Of a DNA stretch of 64,000 nucleotides, positions 46,020-60,679 are shown one piece after another. Both the position numbers and the translations under genes were made by a program. The notes under the pieces were generated by a model. The model made no database searches and had not been told where the DNA came from. It was given only the letters and a program-made list of their open reading frames with translations. This stretch comes from Cyprinodon diabolis (taxonomy: Eukaryota > Chordata > Actinopteri > Cyprinodontiformes > Cyprinodontidae), in assembly GCA_030533445.1 (NCBI GenBank), contig CM060072.1, positions 16,871,267 through 16,935,266 of the forward strand, written 5' to 3'. Position 1 is the stretch's first letter, and the number at the start of each line of letters is the position of its first letter.

Positions 46020-48015
46020 TGTTGAATTTTGAAGTATAAATACTCTAAACTGAGAAAATGTTGCAACTGGTTTGAGTTGGTGGTGGCACCTCTTCTAGCA
46101 GGGAGTATGCAGGCATTCTTTTTAGGTTTCAAAGAACATACGGACAAGTGGTGCTAGGAGATCATAATCAGATATCTAGTAGATTTTTGAAATACAAATA
46201 GAAAAACAATATCTTTACTGTGCAGTTTACAAGGCCTGTATGGATAAGTTCCATTCATTAGAGCCATTCTAAGACTCTAACATGGACTTATTTTTATGCA
46301 CACCAAACTTACTTTGATGCTTCTTTGATTTTTCAGTGTTAGTGCTCTGTTTTATAATAGTGGGCTGAATTTCTCCCAAAAATATATTACAATATAAAAC
46401 TTTATTCACTGATAGAGTTACATTACTGCAAAAAATATTTTAGGTTTTATTTCAATGTCTAAAGCTACACAAAGACATACAAGTGTGTCTCTTTCCTGCA
46501 TTATCACAGACTGTACAGAAAAGTAAACCACCAATTCAAATCTGAGTTTGTACATCCAACGGCAGGATGTATGTTGTGAAAATATCTTTATTCATTTTCA
46601 TACAAATTGAACATACAATCTAAAAAAAAAATCTAACAATGTAAAAAATTTTGTTTTTTGTCTATAGAGTGAGAACACAGTTCAGAATTATTTACTCTTT
46701 TTTTAAATGGAGTAAATCACCATACAGACTTGAAGCAGCTCCTCACTTCACATTTTAATCCTAGTGTTTAACAACATGGCATTCAAATGAAACCCCAAAT
46801 GCCTATCTCGTTCAGTAAAACATATCCAATGTAAGCTCTTAAGCATGAAGACACCATTACATACCACTTAATGTGCCGTAATGGGATGATTCATAACCTT
46901 TTGCCATGCGTGTACCTACTACTAGCATGAGAATTTACAGTCTGAACAGAATGGGACAGGAAATATCAAAGCCCATCCAACAGCCTGAAGGATTTCAATG
47001 TTGTAAAGCTTTTGAGCCTCATAAATGTATTTATTGAATTGGGAAAATATACAGAAATTTAACTCAATAATCTTTGCTCTCTCATAGCCTCAATGTGGGT
47101 ATTATCATCAGTAAAGTAAACATTATTAAACATGTACAGATGTCAAGGATATAAAATAATTAGAAATGCCTCAAGCTTGAAAAGCTTACAGAGGAAATTT
47201 AAGTAATTTATGCATAAGAGCTAAAATGCAGGTTTTCCTTTTCCTCACTTTTCTTTTATATTTTATTTTTTTAATTTTTCCTATAATATCTAAAAGATAA
47301 TTTTAGGAAACTTAAAAATCTCTCTCTGGAACCACTGAAAGCTCTTAAATTTACCAAAAAATTTTAGACAATGATCAGACACATTGTTAGTTATTATTCT
47401 TTAGTTTCTACGTGTTAATCAAATGCAACTTCAAAGCTTCTCTGTCAAGAGATTTCCCCATCAGCTGAAATGAAAGGTGTCAGATTTTGAACCAATGTTT
47501 TCATTTCCACGCAAACATATCTTTATTTTTACTGTATGCCTGAACTCCAGTTCCTGTATTCAGTGTGCCCTGGGCACCATTTATTGCCTTTTGAGAGCTG
47601 CGAGCTGTAAGAGTGCAGGATTACCTTATGCCACGCTTGTTAAGAACTTTTATTCTCAGTAATCACCTCTCTGTGGGATCCACAAAACTCCCTTAATTAG
47701 AGCAAGAGACTTCATTTCCCTTCCACCATCTTTCAATTTTACATTGTAAAATGCAAACTAAGGGCCTCGATTCAAAAATTGGCTCCTTTGTTAGGCAGTA
47801 GAATACAGCTGGAGAACCTGTGCGGGTCAGAGGTGGACTGTTATCACTCTGGTTGAAGGAGGTGTGGGAAGCAGTGAAAAAGGGCTGGGGAAAGTTATAA
47901 TAGCTTAAGTTTATAGAGTATGTATTTCCACCAAAACTATGTTGTGTGAAAGAAGATATTACAACAAGCAAATAAGTTTTTGAAGAGTGTTTGCCCTTTG
48001 AAGAAGAGGAGGTAA
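46020..48015. other. Non-coding stretch with a candidate conserved block
   Basis: 47400-47800 is non-repetitive and of balanced composition. The rest is AT-rich and featureless. Confidence 0.4.
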
Positions 48016-48021
48016 GGCTTA

Positions 48022-48610
48022 TGTCAGGACTTAGAATGTAGGACCCATAATTCAGGCAGACAGAACTGAAGTGATTCTAAAAATTGTTTTACTATCTGCT
48101 CAGGGATCCGCGGCTCATCAGCTTCAACAGGATGACTGGAATCTCTGGTTTTAAGTTCGGTCTGAGCTTAGAGGAAAGAGTGGAATCCAGTCAGATCATT
48201 TCTCCACAGCATGCGGCGGAAGCCCCCCAGAGAGTTTCAGGAATTCAAGCAGAGCATCAGACTGACTAGCAGAAACCAGGTGATGAGTAAGAGCAGGAGA
48301 ATCTGGAGGGAAAATCCAAAGCCGGTGTCGATGGGAAAGCAGAAGTCCAAAAGATCAGAGATCCGAAGAAGTACCCGAAAGGAAAGCCAAGCCAGGTTCA
48401 AGAGAAAGATCCAAGGTCATTAGTGGACAGAATACAAATAGTAGTCCAAAGACAGGTCAGGCAAAACAGATCAGAACAGAGCAGGCAAACTCAGGTGTCC
48501 AGGAGGAGAAACTAGTAAGGACAAGGTAACCTGAAACACACTGGCTAGAGAACTCTCACCTATGGCTCGAATAACATGGCACTGATGGGTGGGGACAAGC
48601 AGTTTAAATA
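48022..48610 (-). mobile_element. LTR family B, reverse orientation
   Basis: The minus strand ends TAAGTCCTGACA at 48022 and shares GTGAGAGTTCTCTAG and CTTTCGGGTACTTCTTCGGA with the copy at 45270. The preceding five bases, GCTTA, are not repeated near 48610. The right edge adjoins a LINE tail and may have been altered. Confidence 0.6.
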
Positions 48611-48629
48611 GGAAATGGAACAAGTCGAT

Positions 48630-48720
48630 CTTATTGATTGATTGACTTTATTGAGTTCAAGCTAGAGAAATTTAATCGTTACATCAGCTCAAATAATCAT
48701 GGAGAAGGCGAAGGTGCATG
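48630..48720 (-). mobile_element. Non-LTR retrotransposon 3' tail, family A
   Basis: Same end as at 9507: on the minus strand CTCAATAAAG followed by (TCAA)n. Only a short body is recognisable before the (TA)n tract. Confidence 0.45.
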
Positions 48721-48794
48721 GGATATATACAGTATATGCAGTCCTTCCACATATGACAGCTTTTTTTAAAATTTTTTTTTAGTAATAGTATATG

Positions 48795-48916
<122 letters not shown>

Positions 48917-50520
48917 CAGTGGGGCAAAAAAGTATTTAGTCAGCCACCAATAGTGCAAGTTCTCCCACTTAAAAAGATGAGAGAGGCCGGTAATTTTCAT
49001 CATAGATATACCTCAACTATGAGAGACAAAATGAGAAAAAAAATGCAGAAAATCACATTGTCTGATTTTTAAAGAATTTATTTGCAAAATATGGTGGAAA
49101 ATAAGTATTTGGTCAGTTACAAACAAGCAAGATTCCTGGCTCTCACAGACCTGTAACTTCTTCTGTAAGAGGCTCCTCTGTCCTCCACTCGTTACCTTCA
49201 TTAATGGCACCTGTTTGAACCCGTTATCAGTATAAAAGACACCTGTCCACAACCTCAAACAGTCACACTCTAAACTCCACCATGGCCAAAACTAGAGAGC
49301 TGTCAAAGGACACCCGAAACAAAATTATAGACCTGCACCAGGCTGGGAAGTCTGAATCTGCAATAGGTAAACAGCTTGGTGTGAAGAAATCAACTGTGGG
49401 ATCAATTATTAGAAAATGGAAATCATACAAGACCACTGATAATCTTCCTCGATCTGGGGCTCCATGCAAGATCTCACCCCGTGGGGTCAAAATGATCACA
49501 AGAATGGTGAGTAAAAATCCCAGAACCACACGGGGGGACCTAGTGAATGACCTGCAGAGAGCTGGGACCAAAGTAACAAAGGCTACTATCAGTAACACAC
49601 CACGCCGTCAGGGACTCAAATCCTGCAGTGCCAGACGTGTCCCCCTGCTTAAGCCAGTACATGTCAAGGCCCGTCTCAAGTTTGCTAGAGAGCATTTGGA
49701 TGATCCAGACGATGACTGGGAGAATATCATATGGTCAGATGAAACCAAAATAGAACTTTTTGGTAAAAACTCTACTCGTCGTGTTTGGAGGAGAGAGAAT
49801 GCTGAGTTGCATCCAAAGAACACCATACCTACAGTGAAGCATGGGGGTGGAAACATCATACTTTGGGGCTGTTTTTCTGCTAAGGGACCAGGACGACTGA
49901 TCCGTGTGAAGGAAAGAATGAATGGGGCCATGTATCGTCAAATTTTGAGGGAAAACCTCCTTCCATCAGCAAGGGCATTGAAGATGAAACGTGGCTGGGT
50001 CTTTCAGCATGACAATGATCCCAAACACACCACCCGGGTAACGAAGGAGTGACTTCGTAAGAAGCATTTCAAGGTCCTGGAGTGGCCTAGCCAGTCTCCT
50101 GATCTCAACCCCATAGAAAATCTTTGGAGGGAGTTGAAAGTCCGTGTTGCCCAGCAACAGCCCCAGAACATCACTGCTCTAGAGGAGATCTGATTGGAGG
50201 AATGGGCCAAAATACCAGCAACAGTGAGTGAAAACCTTGTGAAGACTTACAGAAAACGCTTGATCTCTGTCATTGCCAACAAAGGGTATATAACAAAGTA
50301 TTGAGATGAATTTTTGTTATTGACCAAATACTTATTTTCCACCATATTTTGCAAATAAATTCTTTAAAAATCAGACAATGTGATTTTCTGGATTGTTTTT
50401 TCTCATTTTGTCTCTCATAGTTGAGGTATATCTATGATGAAAATTACCGGCCTCTCTCATCTTTTTAAGTGGGAGAACTTGCACTATTGGTGGCTGACTA
50501 AATACTTTTTTGCCCCACTG
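48917..50520 (+). mobile_element. Tc1-like DD34E transposon with ~200-bp IR/DR ends
   Basis: The 1,604-bp element starts CAGTGGGGCAAAAAAGTATT and ends with the inverse. Terminal inverted repeats span 48917-49115 and 50321-50520 and match almost perfectly. Each repeat holds an outer AAGTATTTAGTCA and an inner AAGTATTTGGTCA, the double-site arrangement known from Sleeping Beauty-type fish elements. TA duplicates flank it, though both lie in TA repeat. The transposase is inactivated by two stops, yet the ends should still be usable by a related enzyme. Confidence 0.95.
49282..50304 (+). pseudogene. Tc1-type transposase with two premature TGA codons
   Basis: The frame starts at ATG 49282 ([10 protein letters not shown]...), with a helix-turn-helix over residues 1-45, a GRPR-like RSGAPCK at about 58-63 and a second DNA-binding helix set to about 115. 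The catalytic part has Asp153 (WSDETK), a glycine-rich [10 protein letters not shown], Asp244 (QHDNDPKH) and Glu279 ([11 protein letters not shown]) with 34 residues between the last two. TGA at 50050-50052 (codon 257) cuts off the Glu, and a second TGA lies at 50191-50193. Both stand where Trp is expected. Without them the frame runs to TGA at 50302-50304, 340 residues, the normal Tc1 length. There are no frameshifts. Confidence 0.95.
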
Positions 50521-52252
<1,732 letters not shown>

Positions 52253-52254
52253 TA

Positions 52255-53074
52255 TATATATAGTTTTTGCACTGGTTGCAACAGGGATGAATGACCTGTG
52301 GCGGTCCTATTTTACAAACAGGGTGCTGATGGGCGAAAATAAAAAACTGAGTGGAGCCAAGCAGGTGAAGAAATCAAATAATAATCCAGTCATCGGTGCC
52401 AAGATCATGATAGCTTGAGAGGGATCTTAAAACATTGTTTAATAATGAAGAATCATCATTTGTTCAATCTTTTAAGGGAAATCTTCAGGAAGATCTTATT
52501 TTTATGATTGTCTTGTCTTTTTTCCTTCATGATTTTAAGTGTTATACATTTTTGCAATTTTTTTCAGCCATTATATATATACTGGTATATATATATATTT
52601 TTATAAAATCATTATCTGTTTTTCTCAAAGGTCAGAGAAAACTTTACCAGTTGATTTGATTTTTTTTCCATAAAGTCCACATGAACCAACACTGCTCTTT
52701 TCTTTGCTTGATTCTGTGTATCCTTTTTTAGGGTAATTTTCACTCCCTTTGACACAATCTGGATCACTGAAGCATCAATTAAAAAACAAAGAAAGAAAAT
52801 AATTCATTTAAAGCAGAAATATGGTCTTCCTCCTCAATTTTTTTGGCAGAGGACAATGAGTATCCATAAGTATCCAATAAGTATCCAATTATTAGCGGTC
52901 AAGTTGATTTTTGACCACATGATGCAGCTGGTAGCTGAGCGGATGCCGCTTTATGTTTGCAAATGGAACAATTATTTCAAAGGGCTGACTTGATGAATCT
53001 CAGAGTTACCAAAAGTTCAGTCTACTTAATTTGGATTCTACTTATGCAGAGAGGAAAATTATAATGAAGTAAAA
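52255..53074. other. Non-coding stretch
   Basis: AT-rich, with a short (TA)n patch at 52571-52600. Nothing else was recognised. Confidence 0.45.
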
Positions 53075-53076
53075 TA

Positions 53077-54530
53077 GTCTGTGAGTGTAATTAAAAGCAG
53101 CTTTGCTTTAAGAACTAAAACTCTCTCACAGGTCTTTCTGTTAGGAATCCAGTGTGTGTGGGCTGTGATTGTTTTTTGTGTTCTCTCCCTCCACCACCAG
53201 GTGGCGCCCTGTTCTCCTTGGTCCTCCCACACACCTGCGGCTGGTTGTGCTCATTACTGAGGACTCTTAAGCGGTGAATTGCCACTACCTCGTCGCCTAC
53301 CTCGAGTGTTTGCCAGTTTTGGGTACGCTAGCCAAGCTGAGTTTAGCAGAGTCAAACTGAGTCTTTGTCTCTCTGAGTTCTAACCTTGGTTTTTGTCTTT
53401 CCTTTTCGGCAGGAAGTCATCCTGCAAACTGAAATTTTGGCCTTCTCCCCCTGGAAGGATTGTTTTGAGCTTCACACTGAGCAGGGGATTAATCTCCACA
53501 TGTTCTCCTGGAAATCTAAGTGGCAGTCCGCTCCATTGCTCCTCAAGGAACCAACAAAACCAAAAACCTGTCTGCCCTCAAACAAGCCCCCCAATCTCTG
53601 GATAAACCCACAACGACTGGATTCTGGGAAGAGAACCTTTTCTGTTAACGTGAGTCCCCGCAAGACATTGTTCAAAGTTCCCACGGACACTGAACTAACC
53701 TCTGAACTTCCCTTCTCACTTCCAGTTCCGGTTCACCAGCTCTCTGAGTCACCTTGGGTCAACCTTATTGATTATTCCAATAAACCTGTTAAACTTTTAC
53801 TCTGGTTCCTGCATGTGGGTCAGATCTCTTAAAAACATCATGACATTTTCATTGTTAAAGCGACAAAAAAAGAATGTTTTTCACTTAATTTATCTAAGGA
53901 TCCATGGGCTCATGCATTTGAAATTTTGGGGGGACACATTGTCTATGAAGGAAGAGGCTCAGGTGGAGTCTGCGGCTCACAGTGACTTTATTAGACTGTT
54001 GAGGAACTCAACCAATGATTTACTAGGAATTAGTAAAATGGGAAATTAGTCACATCCAAAAAATGTAATCTACTAATACTACAACACTGTCTGCCACTTC
54101 ATCAAAGTAATGTACCTTTGCTCAGCATTCATTGTGTTCTTTTATTGTTTCAGGGAGGAAAAAAAAAATTAATAAAAGAGAAATAATAAAGTTGTAGAGA
54201 TGGATCAGAGAAGAAAGAAATAAACCAATTATTTTCTTTAAATAATTTTCTACTTTACCAGCATGACTAGAAATGTGAGCAATTACGATAAAATTTTGAT
54301 CATCTAATTCAGAAAATTCTAGCACTACTTCTAAAGATTTTACATCCATTTTGTAACAATCTATAAAAAAATGTCAAATGTATATGCCCATGGATCCTCA
54401 GATATTTTAAGTGAAAAGCAGTCTGTTTTCAAATGAAAGTTTGGATTTTTTTTTGTAGCTTTAACAATGAAAGACCTGTGAGAGAGTTTTAGTTCTTAAA
54501 TCAAAGCTGCTTTTAATTACACTCACAGAT
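53077..54530. mobile_element. Long-inverted-repeat DNA element (foldback/MITE-like), hit by an LTR
   Basis: The outer ends are inverted copies, (G/A)TCTGTGAGTGTAATTAAA, flanked by TA at 53075-53076 and 54531-54532. The right arm (54362-54530, about 170 bp) is intact. The left arm consists of 53077-53138 plus 53851-53930, separated by a solo LTR, and lacks about 30 bp present in the right arm. The centre (53931-54361) is AT-rich, with a 75-codon minus-strand frame (54122-54349) of unknown meaning. TA flanks suggest Tc1/mariner-type mobilisation. I know no named family. Confidence 0.7.
53139..53845 (+). mobile_element. Solo LTR (family F) inside the inverted-repeat element
   Basis: Starts TGTTAGGAATCC and ends ACATCATGACA, 707 bp. 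Five-base flanks are CTTTC (53134-53138) and TTTTC (53846-53850). The uninterrupted right arm of the host element reads GGTCTTTCATTG at the same place, so CTTTC is the original target and the right copy has one mutation. A CTCF-core-like CCACCAGGTGGCGCC is at 53194-53208. The ATTCCAATAAACC poly(A) signal lies at about 53778. Open frames across it (for example 53386-53832) are not genes. Confidence 0.88.
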
Positions 54531-54534
54531 TATA

Positions 54535-56925
54535 TATTTTTATTAAAGATAGACATAGGCTTTAAATATGTTAAGATTTCAAGACTTCTATAAATTAGTC
54601 TACTCTTTAATGCAAATCGAAATAAGGTTATTCTAGTTTAAAACTGGCTGCAAACCACAATTTGATCTTAGAACATTAACAGAAATTATCTTACTAACTT
54701 TGTATCTTTTTTTTATCATCAAGGAGTAGAGCTTGATTATTCAACTTGTAGTTTAACTCTCCTGAAAGCAGCCAAGCTTACGGCAGGAACTTGTTCACTA
54801 TCCCTCCTCTGTCCGTTATCCCCTCATCACCATCACTTATCAACTACAGCTTATTAAGGCTCAGTCCTTGCAAAAGTCCATTCTTGATTAGCTCATAATA
54901 CCACAACAAAGGTGTCAGCAAAACCCCATGCTGTTTTTTTAAATCCTTTTTAGTGTGATCGGATGTTGAGAAACAGCCACTTAATAGCCGTTATGACCAA
55001 AACGGGTACCTTAATATGAGATTAGACACCATTTCCTGATGACAGTTGGTCTAGAATTAGGATTGTCCCAGGAAAATGAGGACGTCTGGTCACAGTTACA
55101 GTAATAGTGGTAAGGCAAAGTTAAGACATTTCTACTCAATGTTTGTTTGGTTGAGGAGTAATTTACCATAATCAAGGGCTCGTTAAGGCTGTGAAAAAAT
55201 TGTTTTAAGCAAAAGCTAGAAAAGTTGAGGTGTCCTAGGCACGACGTTATCTTGTCTGAAGAAATAACCGTGGTAAGTCTTCATATATAGATCTACATCA
55301 ATGCAGATTTAACAACGGATGCTCAGGTTGCAGTCTTTCTGCTGAATAGGTTAGGTGATTTAATACAACAGGGAATTTTATTTTGGCGATATTTTTGAAA
55401 CAGGGCAGTCCAGTCAAGCAACTAGTCTGTCACCTGACAGACAGTGTTTTTTTTGGTTATCCTAAACTGTATAGTAAGCTCCATCCATATTGCAGCTTTG
55501 AGAATAGGCCGAGACCGGTGCTTTCCGGTTACTATATCAGCATGAATCATATCAGCCTCTATTACTTATTTTGTAGAATGTTAGAAAGGGCTAGATCAAG
55601 TAATATTACAAAAAACAGAGGAAAAAATGTCAACAGCAAAATATAGGAAAACAATTGCCCCAACCAAAATCAACCAATGAGTTACAGAAACTTTTATCAG
55701 ACACAGAATCAGTGTAAAAATATGAGATTCTAGATGCCGGCCAGTAAAATCAGAATTGTTTTTTGGCTAATATCTGATTGATATCTGATATTAACATACA
55801 ATCAGCACATCTCTAACTCATGCATCGGAGTTGCCAGCTCTGTTGGGTTGTTGTAGCCTACAGCATTCGAGCTCCGAAGCAACAGTTACCAGGTACCGTT
55901 ATTTTTCACAGAAGTCATTTGAGCTCTCAAGCATAAGGCTCTTTTATCCCTGTGTTCAGTTTCATTGTTTATTTTAGCTGATTTGATAAAGGTGATGGAG
56001 GTTCAGAAAAAGTAGAATGTCACTCTGCAGCTTCCATTAAGGGTCTTATATACTTGACTTCTGTTGAACTGGATCGAAAAAATAGTTACAGACAAATAAT
56101 ATTCAGAAAACTAAGACCTGGTGGCTGGAAATGCCAGCAGTAAAGATGAAATAGTTACACAAAACTAACAGTGTCTCAATAAAAACAATACTGTACATAA
56201 AAAATATAATACACTAGCATTATATTGAATAGCAAGATGTGTACAAAGCTTTGTGAAGGAACAAGTGCAACATTTCTGCGGTGTAGTTTAAATACTGTGT
56301 AGCACTGCCAATTCCACCCACAGTTAACATCTGGGTTTTGTAAGGGGGTGTGCATATTTGCAGGTGGACAAAACACAATTAGGAACAGATGCAAACAACC
56401 TTAAAAGATAACAGGAAAACAGAAGGGAAGGTGGAAAGAAGAACAAAAGTTGCTGGATGCTTTTTTTGGAATAAAAATGTATGAGCAGCTTGTGGAGGAG
56501 AAAGAGGTTCATTAAACAGAACCAGCTGTTCCCAATAAAATTGCAAACAGAGAGGGTACTGCTGCCTCTGTTTCATAACTGACTTTTAGTGAACTGTACT
56601 ATTTCTGACAAGGGAATGCTAAAAACTCTGAAAAAGGTCAGCATGTGTGGTCTGAAATTAGACTTAATTTTACTTATAAAAGTTTTCTTATTTTGATTTT
56701 TTTCTCAGCTTGAAAATACCATATTCTCATGGTTCTGGAAAGTATTTGCACAACTTTGTGTCTTTGGAGTTTGTAATAAAGTGCTGATGTAAAGTTTTAG
56801 ATCTAAAAAGATAATAGCCTAGATGTGAGAAGAAACAGAAATCACATAGTGAAAAATTCCTCTAAGACCCTCTTTAGTTCTAAAGGGATTACATGTATGC
56901 TGAGAAACAATTTTTTCCACTTTCC
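54535..56925. other. Non-coding stretch
   Basis: No gene recognised. 55060-55095 holds CCCAGGAAAATGAGGACGTC, resembling the terminal part of a fish repeat with GACGTCC..CCGGGACA ends, but no complete element can be outlined. Confidence 0.4.
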
Positions 56926-56929
56926 ACCG

Positions 56930-57243
56930 ATGTAGGAGTTTAGGAGTTTGCCTTGAAATCGAAGGATTGACGGTTCAAGCCCCTGCTCCAACTTTCAGTG
57001 TCGTTGTGTCCTTGGGCAAGACACTTCACCTGCATTGTCTACTGATGGTGGTCAGAGGGCCCGGTGGCGCCAGTGTACGGCAGCCTTGCTTCTGTCAGTG
57101 AGCCCCAGGGCAGCTGTGGCTACAATGTAGCTTGCCACCATCAGTGTGTGTGTGAATGACTGAATGTAGTGTAAAGTGCTTTGGTCAAGTCTCCTGACTT
57201 GAAAAAAAGGTGCTATATAAGTACATGCCATTTACCATTTACC
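56930..57243 (+). mobile_element. tRNA-derived SINE (AFC-like)
   Basis: The B box GGTTCAAGCCC is at 56972-56982. The core follows with TGTCCTTGGGCAAGACACTT, then CTTGCCACCATCAGTGTGTG, and the 3' end AAAGTGCTTTG..GGTGCTATATAAGTACA..GCCATTTACCATTTACC. The layout fits tRNA-derived fish SINEs of the type described from African cichlids; the exact family name is from memory. It is nearly full length, and a reverse copy is at 39894. Confidence 0.82.
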
Positions 57244-57247
57244 TTTC

Positions 57248-60200
57248 TGGTCAAAAATCGCTTCTCTTTTTGAGTTTGTTTTTGTGTCCTACAGATCTTA
57301 CATATGTTTGCAAATCTTACAGACAACTTTTCATATCAGACACACAAAAAAACAATTCTCAAAAAGATTTTTTAACATATTAGGGAAATGAAAACAAATA
57401 ACCTGGCACTAAAATTAATTACCTTCCAAACTTGTGGCAGCAAGTAGCCTTAGTGTTTAGGACAAAGAATCTCTTGATATCTTAAGAGAAATTTGTTTCT
57501 GTTTTATTATTCATTTTCAGCCACATTTAAGGCAATGTGAGAATGTTTTAGGCCATACTACATACTGTACCTAATATGAACTCCAGACTTTGAACCGTCA
57601 ACTCTAAAATCTTCAACACACCTTTTGATCCATTTTGAGGGGGGCCTGTTGATGTGGGTGGGAATAGTCTCTTGCTACAGAACTGAGTGTGTTTGGGCAT
57701 AATCTCACATATTAATGACTTGATCAGGATTTGCTGCTAGAGAGACAGATTTATCTTTTGCAGCAAGTTGACAACTTCCGGTATCAAAAGTAGGAACAAC
57801 AGGCATCCTTCTAGCCTCTCCATATTAAACAGTTTGTGTGCTATTGTTTCCTGAAATACTGTGCTAGTTTTATGCTGCAAAGTTCATATTTTGTTTAATC
57901 AGTCTGAGGAATCTAGATCTTTTTGGCCTAATTGGGGATGTGCCATTGTGTTCTACTTTGTTAGCAAATTTTTATTCTATTTTTTTTCTTTTTGTCATGG
58001 ATATTTTGATTTTTTTTTGTGACCTCCTAGATTAAGATGTGTTGTAGTTTTGTAGGACGATTAGAAGTACAAGCAATCCTATATTAATCTGTGTTGTATT
58101 TGATCGCTGGTTGCTGGAGCTCCATTGTACTTTGCGTTATATGAAATACTATATGTTTTCTGTTAGGCTCTAATTAATTTAATAACTAACTATGAGACTT
58201 CCAACCTGGGATCTCCAGAGTTTTTAGTCGAAATTGGCCTCCTCTGCAGAAAAGACACTGTGCACTGGCATGGGAGAAGAGAAAAAGCATTACAGTCTGA
58301 CACTGTGACTGAAAAATTCCTTTGTTTTGAGGCATGATGTACTCTGAGAAAAGACATTTAAAGTTATATTCAAGTTATTTTGAATGGAGTGCAGATCTGG
58401 GCTAGCTCCATTTGCTTAAAGGTGCCCCACCATTTTGGTTGCACTAGAGAGATTTTTTTTTCTCTCTTATGTACATGTAATCTTGGTAATGTTAAGTCAA
58501 TGGTGGCGGGGACTCAAAGTAGCAACGTAAACAACAGCATGCAGGGCATCTCACCAACATGCACGCCCAGACAATCCGAGCCAAATATCACTCTCCTGAA
58601 CTGAATAATGGACCCTTCAGAGGAAAGTAGTGTTACTAGAAGAAAACTCATTATGTCAGGTAATTGTAAAGGAATGCACTATATGAGAAAGACAGAAGTG
58701 TAACCTTTAAACTTGTGCAATGCTCCTTTAAAGCAAAAATAAGCTTAAATAGAGGGGACGTTTAGTTATTAGCTAAGTTATTTTTCACATAGGGCCATTG
58801 TGGTTTTTGTCCCCCCGCCATTCCATTTAAAAAAAGATTTTTTAAAGTGATGAAAAAAAAAAAAGAAGATTGTTTGTGTAGATTTCAAGGCTGCACATTC
58901 CTATATTCCAATCTGGCTGCCTTTTGAGCAAGACCCTTAATCCAGGGGCAGCTGGCCAATAGAGGCCTTAGGGCGCTGCCCAACCAACCCTATGTCCTTG
59001 TTTAAGACATAAAAAAAATGCAAATTAAAATGGAATTATAAAATCGAAACAATTCAAAATATAATTTTATATATCTTTGGATATGCAAGATAAATATTTT
59101 ATCTTTAACAACAAGTAAAGCTGTCACGTTTTTCGTCAGATTTCCACCCTATGGTGCAAAAATGTTTGCCCACAGACTCTCGTTAAAAGTTGTACTGGCG
59201 CAGTAGGTCCTCTGCATTGCAGATGTATAGGAGAGCTGTAGGCGCACCAAAGCTATGCCCTGAGGTGACAGGAACTGTCATCACAGTTGTAGTGCAGGTG
59301 ATTTACAGGCTGAGTCGCAGAAGGGAAGCAAACTTAGCCACAGAAGTTGGAGGTGAAATCATTTGGACCTGATCAGTCGAACATCAAAAATAATGAGTAG
59401 TCCAAAAGACTGAGTTAGACGGTACTCTTTCTTTTTCCAGTACCTGCTTTAGCTACAAGGCTTGGCTAACTGCATGAAGCAAGGGTAACGCTTTATTCTA
59501 CTACCTTGACTGCCTGCCTCCTTTTTCAAAAAGGATCTGACCAGATCATGTGAACGTGGAGCGCTGCACAATTCCCTCTCCCCTCTCAGGAGGATGTTTG
59601 CTCATTCACTCCACTGCTCAAAGTTGCGCCAGGACCTTTGCTGTATGTCTGTCCACCTCTCTCATACCCCCTTTCCTGTCAACCTACTGTCAAAAAGAAC
59701 GATCCACTAGTGCCTTAAAAAGTTTAAAAAATACACTCTGTGCGCCATTATATTTCCTCCACTCCGTTCACATGCTCTGGATCTGACCCAGCATGGATAA
59801 AGATAGGTATGACTGATTTAAAGCAATTTCTAGGAAATGCAAAGAATAATAAACAATCTGGGAAAACAAGGAAAATAATACTTTATGATATAGTGTACTT
59901 TTTCTAGGTTTTTGTTAATTTGCATAGATGCTCAAACATTCTCAAAAAATAGTTTTTATGTATTAAAAAAAATATATATATATATATATACACATCTGAC
60001 TAATAGATTCTCCATTATTAAACTGGAACAATATTTTATGTGATTGTATCACCCTATTGGGCCATGCATAATACATATTTCCCTTCAAAAACCCTCAGAA
60101 GGGCACAATTTATTTACAAAAAGTAAACCTGTACATACAATTATGATTTGTTTTTATAAAGTGTTTTTGGCATGTTTTTGTTGCTGGCATTCATATAAAT

Positions 60201-60418
60201 ATACTGTTGTGATAACTTAGTATACCTTTGTTTTGTTTTTGGTATTCATCTATTTTGAATTTATAGCCCCTCATGGAGAAAACTCCACCAGTTGCCACTG
60301 GCTTAATCACAAAAATCTCACTAGATTGGGATTGCTTAAATCCAGAGGAAAAAAATTTTCTGTAATCTACAAAGCAGCAAGATGATTGCTGATATGTTGT
60401 ATTTACCTTTGTTGTATG
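57248..60418. other. Non-coding stretch
   Basis: Short (TA)n at 59969-59990. 58880-59000 has a GAGCAAGACCCTTAATCC stretch like the core of a decayed tRNA-SINE. 57640-57800 and 59150-59790 have balanced composition and might include conserved non-coding sequence. No coding feature is supported. Confidence 0.4.
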
Positions 60419-60429
60419 TTTACTATCAT

Positions 60430-60665
60430 CTATCCATCCATCCATCCATCCATCCATCCATCCATCCATCCATCCATCCATATTCTAACACGTTTAATCC
60501 CAAGTGGGGTCGCTTGGTGCTGGTGCCTATCTACGGGCGAGAGGCGGGGAAACCCTGGACAGGTCACCAGTCCATCGCAGGGCAACATGGAGACAAACAG
60601 GACAAACAACCATTCACACACACTCACACCTGAGGAGAATTTAGAAAAGCCAATTAACCTAACAG
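60430..60665 (-). mobile_element. 5'-truncated V-SINE/L2-type copy with (ATCC)n tail and target duplication
   Basis: Reverse-oriented 3' part of the same family as at 12940, with an expanded (ATCC)n tail at 60432-60481. The direct repeats TTTACTATCAT (60419-60429) and TTTACTGTCAT (60666-60676), differing at one base, are its target duplication. Confidence 0.85.
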
Positions 60666-60679
60666 TTTACTGTCATAAT

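Noticed and set aside
53386..53832. 148-codon plus-strand open frame
   Set aside because: It lies within the solo LTR at 53139-53845 and crosses its poly(A) region; no domain.
60191..60633. Frames with MDGWMDGW or IHPSIHP repeats
   Set aside because: Translation of the (ATCC)n tail of a V-SINE/L2-type copy.
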